This document shows, in pieces, positions 22,693-30,380 of a DNA stretch of 37,666 nucleotides. The position numbers were made by a program, and so were the translations under genes. Origin of the DNA: JBIOJB01 sp044450465 (GTDB lineage: Bacteria; Chloroflexota; Dormibacteria; Dormibacterales; Dormibacteraceae); assembly GCA_044450465.1 (NCBI GenBank), contig JBIOJB010000016.1, positions 1 to 37,666 on the forward strand. Direction: 5' to 3'. A model generated the notes under the pieces. That model ran no database searches. It saw nothing but the letters and a program-made list of their open reading frames with translations, and was not told the origin of the DNA. Each line of letters starts with the position of its first letter. The stretch's first letter is position 1.

Positions 22693-22711
22693 GGCCGGAG
22701 CGAATCCGGCC
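22693..22711. repeat. Solitary hairpin of the dispersed repeat
   Basis: GGCCGGA-GCGAA-TCCGGCC, the same 7-base stem as in the dtd repeats, in the opposite orientation (loop reads TTCGC on the other strand). It lies in the divergent region before the DinB-like gene. Confidence 0.55.
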
Positions 22712-22731
22712 CCCAACGTCGCAAGCCCTTA

Positions 22732-22737
22732 TAGGAT
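22732..22737 (+). promoter_or_regulatory. -10 hexamer TAGGAT for the DinB-like gene
   Basis: TAGGAT lies 7 bases before the GTG at 22745, with no Shine-Dalgarno. Confidence 0.45.
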
Positions 22738-22744
22738 TGCGGCG

Positions 22745-23263
22745 GTGAAGATCGAGAGCACCGCCTACACTTCCACCGACCTCGAGAAGTTCCTGGACGA
22801 GCTCGTCGACCACGACCGCAAGCTGGTGGCGGACAGGCTGGAGGCAGCGTCCGTACGCCTCGCCGAGCTGGGTCCCCGCATCCAGGCGGGTCACGGGGAC
22901 GACAGCTGGTCGGCCCACGAGATCCTCGCCCATATAGCGGTGCTCTCGAAGTTCTACGGCGTCCTGGTGCACAAGATCTCGAGCGGCCAGCTCCCCGAGC
23001 TCAACCTGCTTAAGAACGTGAACCTCCGGGACGTGGCCGGCCAGCAGATGGCCGAGCTGGAGCCGGCGGAGCTTTTGCGCCTCATCAAAGCCGATCACGA
23101 CCGAACGCTCAAGACGCTGAGAAGCGTCGAGCCGTCCGCCCTTCGCCGGGCCTCACGCCTGGAGGACGGCACCACGATGACGGCGATGGACGTGGCCCGC
23201 CTTCCACTCCTCAGCCACCTCGAGCTGCACCTGAAGCAACTTGAGCAGTCGCTCGGCGCCTAG
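22745..23263 (+). CDS. DinB/YfiT-like four-helix protein
   Basis: A 172-residue helical protein. The family pattern is visible: WSAHEILAHIAVLSKFYG (residues about 57-75, with the metal-type His residues) and a C-terminal LLSHLELHLKQLEQSL helix. Such proteins often bind a divalent metal and act as thiol-dependent S-transferases or are of unknown function. GTG at 22745 begins VKIESTAYTS and fits the leaderless pattern; the ATG at 22688 would add residues encoded by the repeat hairpin and is rejected. Its TAG overlaps the stop of the convergent HIT gene by four bases. Confidence 0.75.
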   Translation: MKIESTAYTSTDLEKFLDELVDHDRKLVADRLEAASVRLAELGPRIQAGHGDDSWSAHEILAHIAVLSKFYGVLVHKISSGQLPELNLLKNVNLRDVAGQQMAELEPAELLRLIKADHDRTLKTLRSVEPSALRRASRLEDGTTMTAMDVARLPLLSHLELHLKQLEQSLGA

Positions 23264-23682
23264 CTTGCGACCTCTGAGCAACCGAGCTTTCTGAGCTCAC
23301 GGCGGAGGGTCTCCGCCACCTCGTCCATCCGCCCGGGGTCGGGGTTCGGATCCTGGTTGCCGAAATCCAGGTCGTGGATGCGCTTGATCGGCACCACGTG
23401 AAGGTGGCAGTGCGGAACCTCGAGTCCCGCGAACATGATCCCGATGCGCTCGGGCGCGAAGCCTGCCATCTGCGCGCGCCCGATCGTCTGAGCGGTCGAC
23501 ATGATGTGTGCCAGCAATTTCGGTTCGAGATCGAGCCAGTGATCGATCTCGAGCCTCGGCACAACGAGCGAGTGGCCGGGCGTCAGCGGCCGGTTGGAGA
23601 GGAACACCACGCACTCGGGATCCTTCCAGACGAATCGGGCCGGCAGCTCGCCGTCGATGATCCGAGTGAAGATCGTCGTCAC
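23260..23682 (-). CDS. HIT-family nucleotide hydrolase
   Basis: A 140-residue HIT protein with HCHLHVVP (His91, His93, His95), FVWKDPECVVFLSNRPLTPGH at the N-terminus and no extra domains. HIT proteins hydrolyse or transfer nucleotidyl groups from dinucleoside polyphosphates or nucleoside phosphoramidates. The GTG at 23682 has TAGGCT with a 6-base gap, within a 15-base palindrome. Convergent with the DinB-like gene and divergent from the ABC exporter. Confidence 0.9.
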   Translation of the reverse strand: MTTIFTRIIDGELPARFVWKDPECVVFLSNRPLTPGHSLVVPRLEIDHWLDLEPKLLAHIMSTAQTIGRAQMAGFAPERIGIMFAGLEVPHCHLHVVPIKRIHDLDFGNQDPNPDPGRMDEVAETLRRELRKLGCSEVAS

Positions 23683-23683
23683 C

Positions 23684-23698
23684 CCACTAGCCTAGTGG
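23684..23698. promoter_or_regulatory. 15-base palindrome over the HIT -10 region
   Basis: CCACTAG-C-CTAGTGG contains the -10 hexamer TAGGCT (23689-23694, minus strand) that lies 6 bases before the HIT start codon. A protein bound here would block this promoter. It could also affect the divergent ABC promoter about 25 bases away. Confidence 0.45.
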
Positions 23699-23718
23699 CC
23701 CGCGTGATCCCAAATCGC

Positions 23719-23724
23719 TAGCCT
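23719..23724 (+). promoter_or_regulatory. -10 hexamer TAGCCT for the ABC exporter
   Basis: TAGCCT lies 6 bases before the GTG at 23731 and there is no Shine-Dalgarno, consistent with a leaderless transcript. Confidence 0.5.
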
Positions 23725-23730
23725 TTGCCA

Positions 23731-24630
23731 GTGGCAGTCCCGCTGATCGAGCTCACGGACGTATCGAAAAACTACGGCGAAATCAGAGCTGTTCGGGGCA
23801 TCAGCCTGACGATCGATTCAGGCGAGGTCGTGGCGATGCTCGGTCCGAATGGCGCCGGCAAGACGACTTTGATCAGCCTGATTCTTGGGTCACGCAAGCC
23901 GACGTCTGGCAAAGCACACCTTTTCGGCCTGGATCCACGCGACCTAAAGGCTCGGAGCCGGATCGGCGTGATGCTGCAGGAGTCCGGGGTGCCTGGAATG
24001 CTGAAGGTAGAGGAGATCGTGAGGCTCTTCAGCTCGTACTATCCCGCTCCCCTCAAGCCCGCCGAGGCCATAGCGATGGCCGGCCTGGACGAGAAGGCGA
24101 AGAGCCTCGTGAAGGATCTCTCAGGCGGCCAGCGCCAGCGCCTTTACCTTGCACTCGCAGTTTGTGGAGACCCGGACGTGCTGTTCCTGGACGAGCCGAC
24201 GGTCGGCATGGACGTGGAGGGGCGGCGCAACTTCCTGCAGCAGATCGCAGGCTTTGCCGGGCGCGGACGGACCGTCGTTCTGACCACCCACTACCTGGAA
24301 GAGGCCGATCAGCTCGCCCGCCGGGTCGTCGTGATCGACCACGGCAGCGTGATCGCCGACAGCACACCTGAGGCGATCAAGGCGCGGGTCGCAGGCAAGC
24401 GGGTGACCTTCACCACGCCCGCCCGGGTGATGACCGCGAGCGACCTGGATGGGCTGCCTCTGAACGCGAAGAGCATCGACGATCACCGGGTGCGCCTTTT
24501 GACCAATGCGCCCGAGGACGTGCTGCGTGAGCTGTTCCGCAGGGGCGTCGAGATCACCGGGCTGGAGGTGGCCGGCGCCGACCTCGAGGAGGCGTTCGTG
24601 GCCATGACCCATCGCGAGGAGGCACGATGA
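23731..24630 (+). CDS. ABC transporter ATP-binding protein
   Basis: A 299-residue ABC-2-type ATPase. Walker A is GPNGAGKTT (residues 38-46), the Q-loop is MLQESG, the signature is LSGGQ (130-134), Walker B is VLFLDEPTVGMD with Asp154 and Glu155, and the switch His is in TTHYLEEAD. The C-terminal 85 residues form the accessory domain of DrrA/NatA-like exporters. GTG at 23731 is chosen over TTG at 23725 because of the leaderless spacing. The permease starts four bases before its end. Exported substrate is not predictable. Confidence 0.93.
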   Translation: MAVPLIELTDVSKNYGEIRAVRGISLTIDSGEVVAMLGPNGAGKTTLISLILGSRKPTSGKAHLFGLDPRDLKARSRIGVMLQESGVPGMLKVEEIVRLFSSYYPAPLKPAEAIAMAGLDEKAKSLVKDLSGGQRQRLYLALAVCGDPDVLFLDEPTVGMDVEGRRNFLQQIAGFAGRGRTVVLTTHYLEEADQLARRVVVIDHGSVIADSTPEAIKARVAGKRVTFTTPARVMTASDLDGLPLNAKSIDDHRVRLLTNAPEDVLRELFRRGVEITGLEVAGADLEEAFVAMTHREEAR

Positions 24631-25430
24631 GCGCGATCGCTTCGAGGCCGGCGACCGCCGCGCTGCTGCCGATGCTGGTTCGCCAGACAAGCGCCGAGTT
24701 CATCAAGTTGTTCCGAGTCCCGGCATTCAGCACGACGAGCATCGTGCTGCCCGCGATGTTCTACGCGTTCATCGGTCTCGGCCAGGCCAAGCAGGTTCTC
24801 ACTCGGGGCTCGCCGGTGACCTTCGGCGAATACTTCCTCGCCTCGATGGCCCTCTATGGGGTGGCCAACGTGATGGTGCTCGGTTTCGGGATCTCGCTCG
24901 CCAACGAGCGGGGCCAGAAGCAGGACCTGCTCATGCAGTCCACGCCGCTTCCACCCCTGGTGTTCTTCGTGGCCAAGACCCTGTCAGCCCTCGCCATCGC
25001 GTTCATCGCGCTCGTCGTATTGAGCATCCTCGCCTACGCTGCCGGAGGGGCCCACCTCACGGCTTCACAGTGGTTCACCCTGGGGCTGCGCGCGATGCTG
25101 TGCTCGATTCCGTTTGTCGGCCTGGGTTTTGGACTCGGCTATCTGGCCGGCCCCAACTCGGCACCGGCCGTGACCAACCTCATCTACCTCCCAACCGCAT
25201 TCGCATCAGGGCTTTTCTTTCCCTTGAACCTGCTCCCCGAATTTCTCAGGAACATCGCCCCGTACCTGCCGCTTTACCGCGGGGCGCAGCTGGTGTGGGA
25301 CTCCGTTGGGGCCTCGACCAACGGGGACAGCCTCGCCACCGACTGGCTGTACATGGGCGGGTTCACGGTCGCCTTCTTCGCGCTTGCGGTGTGGGCCTAC
25401 CGGCGCGACCAGGGCAAAAAGTTCAACTAG
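24627..25430 (+). CDS. ABC-2 type transporter permease
   Basis: A 267-residue membrane protein with about six hydrophobic helices and a polar N-terminal segment (TSAEFIKLFRVPAFSTTSIVLP) typical of ABC-2 permeases. GLFFPLNLLPEFLRNIAPYLPLYRGAQL is the characteristic region before the last helix. ATG at 24627 overlaps the ATPase stop (ATGA), so the two subunits are cotranslated and form one half-exporter pair, probably as dimers. Convergent with the PfkB kinase. Confidence 0.9.
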   Translation: MSAIASRPATAALLPMLVRQTSAEFIKLFRVPAFSTTSIVLPAMFYAFIGLGQAKQVLTRGSPVTFGEYFLASMALYGVANVMVLGFGISLANERGQKQDLLMQSTPLPPLVFFVAKTLSALAIAFIALVVLSILAYAAGGAHLTASQWFTLGLRAMLCSIPFVGLGFGLGYLAGPNSAPAVTNLIYLPTAFASGLFFPLNLLPEFLRNIAPYLPLYRGAQLVWDSVGASTNGDSLATDWLYMGGFTVAFFALAVWAYRRDQGKKFN

Positions 25431-25439
25431 CGCCGCGCC

Positions 25440-26393
25440 CTAGCTCGACCAGAAATGCGCCTGCAGCTCCGTCCCGAACGACTGGCCGTATCGCGCGGTG
25501 AACTCATCGGGCGTGTAAGTGTGTTCGATGGTCCCGACATGCTCGACGGCGTATGTCGCCGCGAGCGATGCAATCCGTCCCGCTGAGCCGACGTCGAGTC
25601 CACGCAGCAACCCCGCCACCAAGCCGGCTCGGTACGCGTCACCTGCGCCGGTGGGGTCCGCCTCGTGCTGCGACGGCGCGGCGGGGATCTCGAACGCTCC
25701 GTCTCGGGTGGATATGCGCGAACCGTGGCGGCCCAGCGTGGTGACCACGATCTCGGCGACTTCGAGCAGGCCCGCCACGTCGCGACCGGTGCGCTGCTGG
25801 ATGAGCTCCAGCTCGTAGTCATTTCCGACCACGATCCAAGCTCCTCGCGTCCCGTCCATGACGTCGCCGGCATCCATCATCGGGAGCTGGTGCGCCGGGT
25901 CGAAGACGAAGCGGATGCCGCGCTCACGACACTCGGCCGTCAGGCGCTTCATCGCCCCCGGATCGTTCGGACCGATGATCACCGCGTCCAGAGCAGGCGG
26001 TCCGTCCGCGAGGCCAAGCATGCCCGCCCTCCACATGGCGCCGCCGTAGTAGCCGGTGAGCTGGTTGTCGTCCATGTCAGTCGTGGTGAAACCTGTGGCG
26101 CTCAGCTCGCCGGCCAGCAGCCGCAGCCCGCGGCAGTCGATTCCAAGCGAGGTCAGCCAATCCCGATACTCGGCCGCATCTGAGCCGGCTGTGGCCAGGA
26201 CCGCAGCCGGATAGCCCAGCAGGGCAAGGTTGTACGCGTAGTTTCCGGCGACGCCGCCTCGGCGCTTCTTCAGGTCGTCGACCAGGAAGCTGAGGTTGAG
26301 GATGTGGGTCTTGTCGAGCAGGATGTGGTCCTTGAAGCGGCCCTTGAACGTGAGGATGTAGTCATACGCGATCGACCCGGTGCACAGAACCAC
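25440..26393 (-). CDS. PfkB-family sugar or nucleoside kinase
   Basis: A 317-residue ribokinase-fold enzyme. GGVAGNYAYNLALLG (residues 46-60) is the first family signature, and ADPTGAGDAYRAGL carries the catalytic Asp252 and anion-hole Gly residues. The layout, with a long lid strand after VLCTGSIAYDYILTF, resembles bacterial adenosine-kinase-like members, but ribokinase or fructokinase activity cannot be excluded. GTG at 26393 has TAGGCT with an 8-base gap. The terminator of the upstream gene lies directly before this promoter. Confidence 0.85.
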   Translation of the reverse strand: MVLCTGSIAYDYILTFKGRFKDHILLDKTHILNLSFLVDDLKKRRGGVAGNYAYNLALLGYPAAVLATAGSDAAEYRDWLTSLGIDCRGLRLLAGELSATGFTTTDMDDNQLTGYYGGAMWRAGMLGLADGPPALDAVIIGPNDPGAMKRLTAECRERGIRFVFDPAHQLPMMDAGDVMDGTRGAWIVVGNDYELELIQQRTGRDVAGLLEVAEIVVTTLGRHGSRISTRDGAFEIPAAPSQHEADPTGAGDAYRAGLVAGLLRGLDVGSAGRIASLAATYAVEHVGTIEHTYTPDEFTARYGQSFGTELQAHFWSS

Positions 26394-26401
26394 GGTGGGG
26401 A

Positions 26402-26407
26402 AGCCTA
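26402..26407 (-). promoter_or_regulatory. -10 hexamer TAGGCT for the PfkB kinase
   Basis: TAGGCT lies 8 bases before the GTG at 26393 on the minus strand, with no Shine-Dalgarno. The preceding terminator hairpin leaves no room for a consensus -35. Confidence 0.45.
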
Positions 26408-26418
26408 AACGAAATGAG

Positions 26419-26443
26419 AAGGGCGCCCGAGTCGGGCGCCCTT
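26419..26443 (-). terminator. Rho-independent terminator of the small basic protein gene
   Basis: AAGGGCGCCCG and CGGGCGCCCTT form an 11-base-pair stem with a three-base loop; on the minus strand it is followed by the T-rich TCTCATTTCGTTT. It lies 26 bases after the stop codon at 26469. Confidence 0.75.
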
Positions 26444-26468
26444 GTTGGACGACTAGTTCGGCTGGCGG

Positions 26469-26945
26469 CTACGCGGCGCGGCGAACCACTCGGCGCCGAG
26501 CGGCGCGGGTCCGGACGGGCGGCTTGGTAGCGGTGTGATGAACCACCGGTAGCTCGCTTGCCTCCTCGAACCGGGTGGCCATCCTCGCGATCTCTTTGAA
26601 CGACGCGTGCAGGACCCGAAGGGTCCGCTTCGCGACCAAGCCCATGTTGTCGTCGTGGCGCGCCCGCGCCTTCACCAGGTGCAGGCCCTTGACGGCCGCC
26701 TTCTCAGGGAACTTGTCGTTGAGCGGGATACCCCACACGCCGACACCCTCGGGGGCCAGCTTGTGCAACCGGGCGTTGACACGGTGGTTGATCCTGCGGG
26801 CGACACGGGCGCTCCGGCGCTCGATCCCCTTCACCTGCCGGCGAGCGGACCTGACGGGACTCGATGCGACCTTCTTGGCTGCCTTCGCAGCGCTCTGGGC
26901 GACCTCTTCAACAGCGCTAACGGCATCCGCAAACTCAGTGGCCAT
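26469..26945 (-). CDS. Small basic Ala/Arg-rich protein of unknown family
   Basis: A 158-residue protein. Residues 1-45 form an Ala-rich amphipathic helix turning basic (FADAVSAVEEVAQSAAKAAK, then RSARRQVKGIERRSARVARR). The middle (about 60-125) has KLAPEGVGVWGIPLNDKFPE and two further helices. The last 20 residues are almost all Arg, Lys, Ala, Val and Pro (TKPPVRTRAARRRVVRRAA), which suggests binding to nucleic acid or polyphosphate; a granule-associated protein is an alternative. The ATG at 26945 has an excellent AAGGAGG site 7 bases upstream, a consensus promoter, a nested operator and its own terminator, so it is an independent, probably strongly and conditionally expressed gene. Frame upstream of 26945 crosses the promoter and is not coding. 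Confidence 0.75.
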   Translation of the reverse strand: MATEFADAVSAVEEVAQSAAKAAKKVASSPVRSARRQVKGIERRSARVARRINHRVNARLHKLAPEGVGVWGIPLNDKFPEKAAVKGLHLVKARARHDDNMGLVAKRTLRVLHASFKEIARMATRFEEASELPVVHHTATKPPVRTRAARRRVVRRAA

Positions 26946-26976
26946 CTTCAGCCCTCCTTGGTGTTTTGAAACCTCT

Positions 26977-27006
26977 TGACGCAGTGCATCATAACGCACT
27001 GCGTCA
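26977..27006. promoter_or_regulatory. Operator: 11-base inverted repeat over the -10
   Basis: TGACGCAGTGC and GCACTGCGTCA are perfect arms around the 8 bases ATCATAAC, which contain the -10. A second, outer inverted repeat CCTCTTGAC (26972-26980) and GTCAAGAGG (27013-27021) surrounds it and overlaps the -35. The right arm also holds the stop codon of the neighbouring DUF4031-like gene. Confidence 0.8.
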
Positions 27007-27017
27007 CTCCGTGTCAA
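26988..27017 (-). promoter_or_regulatory. Consensus promoter TTGACA-18-TATGAT
   Basis: On the minus strand TTGACA (27017-27012) and TATGAT (26993-26988) with an 18-base spacer drive the small basic protein gene. It is the only near-perfect -35/-10 pair I see in the window and is fully covered by the inverted repeats. Confidence 0.8.
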
Positions 27018-27315
27018 GAGGCCGCAGCCCGGCGATGAGGGCCTCGGCGGCTGCGCCGAAAACGTCGTAGTGGGCGACCTTTCTTCGTTTCTCGGGTTGG
27101 ATCCATTCGGGTCGAAGGCCGTGCCTGCGACCCCACTCCTCAAGCTGCGGTCTGAGCCCGATCACGTGCAGGAACGGCCGCACACGGATCAAGCCCCTGA
27201 TCGTCGAACCGTGGTACGAGTCGAAATTGCGATGCACCGCGATCCCGCCCGCTTCTGCGAACTCGATCGCCTCTTTGATCCGGCGCCTCTCGAAATACTT
27301 CTCCGGAAGGTCCAT
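27004..27315 (-). CDS. DUF4031-like small protein
   Basis: A 103-residue protein starting MDLPEKYFERRRIKEAIEFA. The second half, ELE-like helix then RRHGLRPEWIQPEKRRKVAHYDV, resembles the helix-GL-W-Q...HYDV pattern of DUF4031 proteins, whose function is unknown. The ATG at 27315 lies two bases after the stop of the helicase-nuclease gene, so it is the last gene of that operon and translation is coupled. Its own stop codon falls inside the operator of the next gene. Resemblance is partial and rests on memory of the family. Confidence 0.6.
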   Translation of the reverse strand: MDLPEKYFERRRIKEAIEFAEAGGIAVHRNFDSYHGSTIRGLIRVRPFLHVIGLRPQLEEWGRRHGLRPEWIQPEKRRKVAHYDVFGAAAEALIAGLRPLDTE

Positions 27316-27317
27316 CA

Positions 27318-30300
27318 CTAGCTGGAGGTGTTCCGCGCCTCGGTGCAGATGGGCCGGTAGGCGCAGAGGTGGCATGGACGGTTGCTGTGCTCAGGTCCGA
27401 GCCTGAAGTCGCCCGCGCCGATTCGCGCCGCAGCCGCGGCCACTCGCGCCTCGACCGCCACGTCATCGGGCGCGACCTCGTGCTCAACCCCGCGGCGCAG
27501 CTCGAGGAGGACGAGCCGCGGCTCCGCACCTCCGGGGACCAAGCCCCGGCGCGCGGCGAGCCGGTACAGCCGGAGCTGCGTGGAGTACGCCTCCATCAGC
27601 GCCTGGTCCAGGTGGGCGTTGGTCTTGAAATCCACCAGGGCGGTCCTGCCGTCCTGCACGCAGATTCGGTCCACGACTCCTCGAACCCGCGTGCCGCCGA
27701 TGCTCATGTTGAAGGCGGCCTCGACGGCGAGCGTGGTCGCGGCGGCAAGGGGATGGCGCAAGTACCGCTCCAGCATCTCGCGGCCGGCTTCCGGGCCCTG
27801 GTACAAGGCAAGGAGGTCTCCGCCGGTGGTGTGGTACGCGGCCAGCGCCTCGTGCACCATGGCGCCGAGCTCGGTGGACCCGACCGCTCGCACGTGAGCC
27901 GGCTGAAGCTCGTCGGGCGGTGCCGGCACCCGCTCGACCTGCCTGAAGCGATAGCGCACGGGACACACCTCGAAGTCATGGAGCTGCGAGAAGCTCAGCT
28001 CGACCGCCGCACTGGTCGCAGCGCGCGACGGTTCTGCTTGTGGGCGCACCTGCTCGAGGCGATCCAGCACCGCGTTCACCACGGTTCGGCCATCGCCTGG
28101 CGCCGGTTCGACGGGTCTCGGTACAGGCAGCTCGAGCTGTTCTGCGTCCACCACGGACGCAGCCTCGGGATGCGCCACGGCCCAGCTGAGAATTTCGGCG
28201 AAGTGATCATGAGCCTCCAGGCCGTTCGCGCCGACCTCCTGGGCTGAGAGCTCCTCTCGGGTCGCGGTCACGTACAGCGTGTCGCGTGCGCGCGTGAGCC
28301 CCACATAAACGATGCGCCGGCGTTCGCCGATGGCCAGCGCCACCGACGGCGCCCCGGGTGACGTCTCCACATACCGCGGATGCTTCTCGCCGCGCCAGTT
28401 CTTGATCACGAATCCGAGACCGTCCGGGTCGAAGAAGAGCCGCTCGGTGTCGCGCGGGCGCGGCGGCCGCAGGTTCACCACGAAGACGACCGGGAACTCG
28501 AGTCCCTTGGCGGCGTGGATGGTCAGCAGCGAGACAGCGTCCGCATTGGCCGCGTCCTCGGCCGCCTCCCCGACCGGAAGCTCGGCGTCGATCACCTGGT
28601 CAAGATGCCGCACGAAGTCGCCAATGCCGGCCATCGAAAGGTCTCGCTCGAACCGGCCGGCCAGCTGGTAGACCTTGCGCAGGTTGAGCAGCGCGCGCGG
28701 GCTGCCGTCTCGCCTGGCTCGCAGCTCCGCCCACCGCAGATATCCGCTCTCCTCGAGCAGGCGGTTGAGGATGTCGGCCACCGTGAGCGCGTCGCGGAGA
28801 CGGCCGAGCCGGTCCGTTAGCTCGATCAATCGGACAGCCGAAGCCGCCACTTTCGGATCGACGGCGCCGAACTCATCACTGCGGGATTCTTCGAAGCAGT
28901 CGCGCAGGCGCATGCCCGACCTGCCGGTGCGGCGCGACGCCATCCGGTACATCTCGGCGTCCGACATCCGGACGATGGGACCCTGGAAGATGCGAACCAG
29001 CGCACCGTCGTCCATCGGGTTGTCGGTCAGGCGCAGCAGGGCGAGCACGTCCTTGATCTCCTGGCGATCGAAGAAGCCGGAGCCGCCACTGGTGACATAC
29101 GGGATCCCCTGCCGCCGGAGCTCGTCCTCGAACTCGCGTGGCAGCATGCGCACCGAATGGGAAAGGACCGCCATGTCCTTGAAACGCCGGCCGCCAACGT
29201 GCAGGCGTCGAATCGTCTCGGCGACCGAGCGGGCCTCGGTGCGCGAGTCGGTGGCCATCACGACCGTCACCGGCCGCTCCACCACGCCGCGCGTCGCTAC
29301 GAGGTCGGGCTCGCTCGCGAAGTCGGGGTCGCGGCGGATGAAGTCGGTGGCGCAGTCGAGGATGCCCTGGTACGAGCGGCGGTTGTGGGTGAGAGGCAGC
29401 GGCCGGCCCGGGAACCGGCTGCGGATGTTCTCGATCTCGGCGTCCCGCCAGCCGTAGATGGACTGCTTGGCGTCGCCGACCACAGCCACGTTTCCAAAAC
29501 CATCGGCGCTCAAAAGCCGGATCAGCTCGAGCTGAATGCGGTTGGTGTCTTGAAACTCGTCGACCAGCAGGTAGCGGAACCGCTCCCGGCAGCGGCGGCG
29601 GAACTCCGGCACCGTCTCCAGGGCCCCGATGACGCCGAGGATCAGATCGTCGAAGTCGCGGAGGCCTGCCTCCATGAGCGCGTCCTCGTAGGTCTTGTAG
29701 ACCAGCGTGAGGACCTCGATCGCCTCGAGCTCTGCGCGAGCGGGATCCGGGCCGCCCGACCCGTTCGATTCCGCGCCCGACCGCTGCCCCCAATGCTCTG
29801 TGTGCAGCTCGATCGCGCGGTCGTGAAAACGTTCGGGTCCGATGCCGCGACCCTTGAGCTTGAGCAGGAAGCGCAGCCCGGAGCGGAGAAGGTCGTCCAG
29901 GTCCTCGACCGCAAGGGCGGTGAACGAGTCGGGGTCGACCGGGGTTGCCGACCCGACTCGAAGGCTCGCGATGAGCTGCTGCTCGAACAGCCGCTGGCCC
30001 GTCTCGTCGAGCACCCTCGTCTCGCGCGGGGTTCCGATCAAATACGCGAACTCGTCGAGCAGGCGGGCGCACGCTCCGTGAAACGTGCCGATCCAGGCGG
30101 TGTCCAGCACCTGCACCCCAAGATCCGGCCGCCGCGACTGGAGCTCCTGCGTGATCCGCTGCCTCAGCTCCTCCGCGGCCCGGTCGCTGAAGGTCGCGAC
30201 CAGGATGCGATCCGGAGGCACGCCCTGCTCGACCAGCCAGCAGAATCGCTCGGTCGCGGTGAAGGTTTTTCCCGTGCCGGGCCCCGCCGCGATGAGAAAG

Positions 30301-30380
30301 GCGCCGTCCGGCCCCGCGTGCGCGGCGGACGCCTGCTCGGCGCTGAGCCTGGATTGCGCCAGCGTGCCGGCTCCGCTCAT
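27318..30380 (-). CDS. UvrD-type helicase with C-terminal RecB nuclease and Fe-S motif (AdnB/AddA-like)
   Basis: A 1020-residue superfamily 1A helicase-nuclease. Walker A is GPGTGKT (residues 33-39), the DEAD-like motif is LVDEFQDTN, and VVGDAKQSIYGWRDAEI, TIHAAKGLEFPVVFV and YVGLTRARDTLYV are motifs III, V and VI. The C-terminal domain has GVVDRI and ALVDFKT, the RecB-type nuclease core, bracketed by a Cys in FEVCPVRYRF and CxxCx5C in CHLCAYRPIC, the four-Cys iron-sulfur signature of AddB/AdnB proteins. ATG at 30380 overlaps the preceding helicase stop (ATGA). It likely forms a heterodimer with that protein to unwind and resect double-strand breaks for recombination. Confidence 0.9.
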   Translation of the reverse strand: MSGAGTLAQSRLSAEQASAAHAGPDGAFLIAAGPGTGKTFTATERFCWLVEQGVPPDRILVATFSDRAAEELRQRITQELQSRRPDLGVQVLDTAWIGTFHGACARLLDEFAYLIGTPRETRVLDETGQRLFEQQLIASLRVGSATPVDPDSFTALAVEDLDDLLRSGLRFLLKLKGRGIGPERFHDRAIELHTEHWGQRSGAESNGSGGPDPARAELEAIEVLTLVYKTYEDALMEAGLRDFDDLILGVIGALETVPEFRRRCRERFRYLLVDEFQDTNRIQLELIRLLSADGFGNVAVVGDAKQSIYGWRDAEIENIRSRFPGRPLPLTHNRRSYQGILDCATDFIRRDPDFASEPDLVATRGVVERPVTVVMATDSRTEARSVAETIRRLHVGGRRFKDMAVLSHSVRMLPREFEDELRRQGIPYVTSGGSGFFDRQEIKDVLALLRLTDNPMDDGALVRIFQGPIVRMSDAEMYRMASRRTGRSGMRLRDCFEESRSDEFGAVDPKVAASAVRLIELTDRLGRLRDALTVADILNRLLEESGYLRWAELRARRDGSPRALLNLRKVYQLAGRFERDLSMAGIGDFVRHLDQVIDAELPVGEAAEDAANADAVSLLTIHAAKGLEFPVVFVVNLRPPRPRDTERLFFDPDGLGFVIKNWRGEKHPRYVETSPGAPSVALAIGERRRIVYVGLTRARDTLYVTATREELSAQEVGANGLEAHDHFAEILSWAVAHPEAASVVDAEQLELPVPRPVEPAPGDGRTVVNAVLDRLEQVRPQAEPSRAATSAAVELSFSQLHDFEVCPVRYRFRQVERVPAPPDELQPAHVRAVGSTELGAMVHEALAAYHTTGGDLLALYQGPEAGREMLERYLRHPLAAATTLAVEAAFNMSIGGTRVRGVVDRICVQDGRTALVDFKTNAHLDQALMEAYSTQLRLYRLAARRGLVPGGAEPRLVLLELRRGVEHEVAPDDVAVEARVAAAAARIGAGDFRLGPEHSNRPCHLCAYRPICTEARNTSS

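Noticed and set aside
22688..22744. Upstream ATG start for the DinB-like gene
   Set aside because: The added residues are encoded by the repeat hairpin, and the GTG at 22745 has a leaderless -10 at the right distance.
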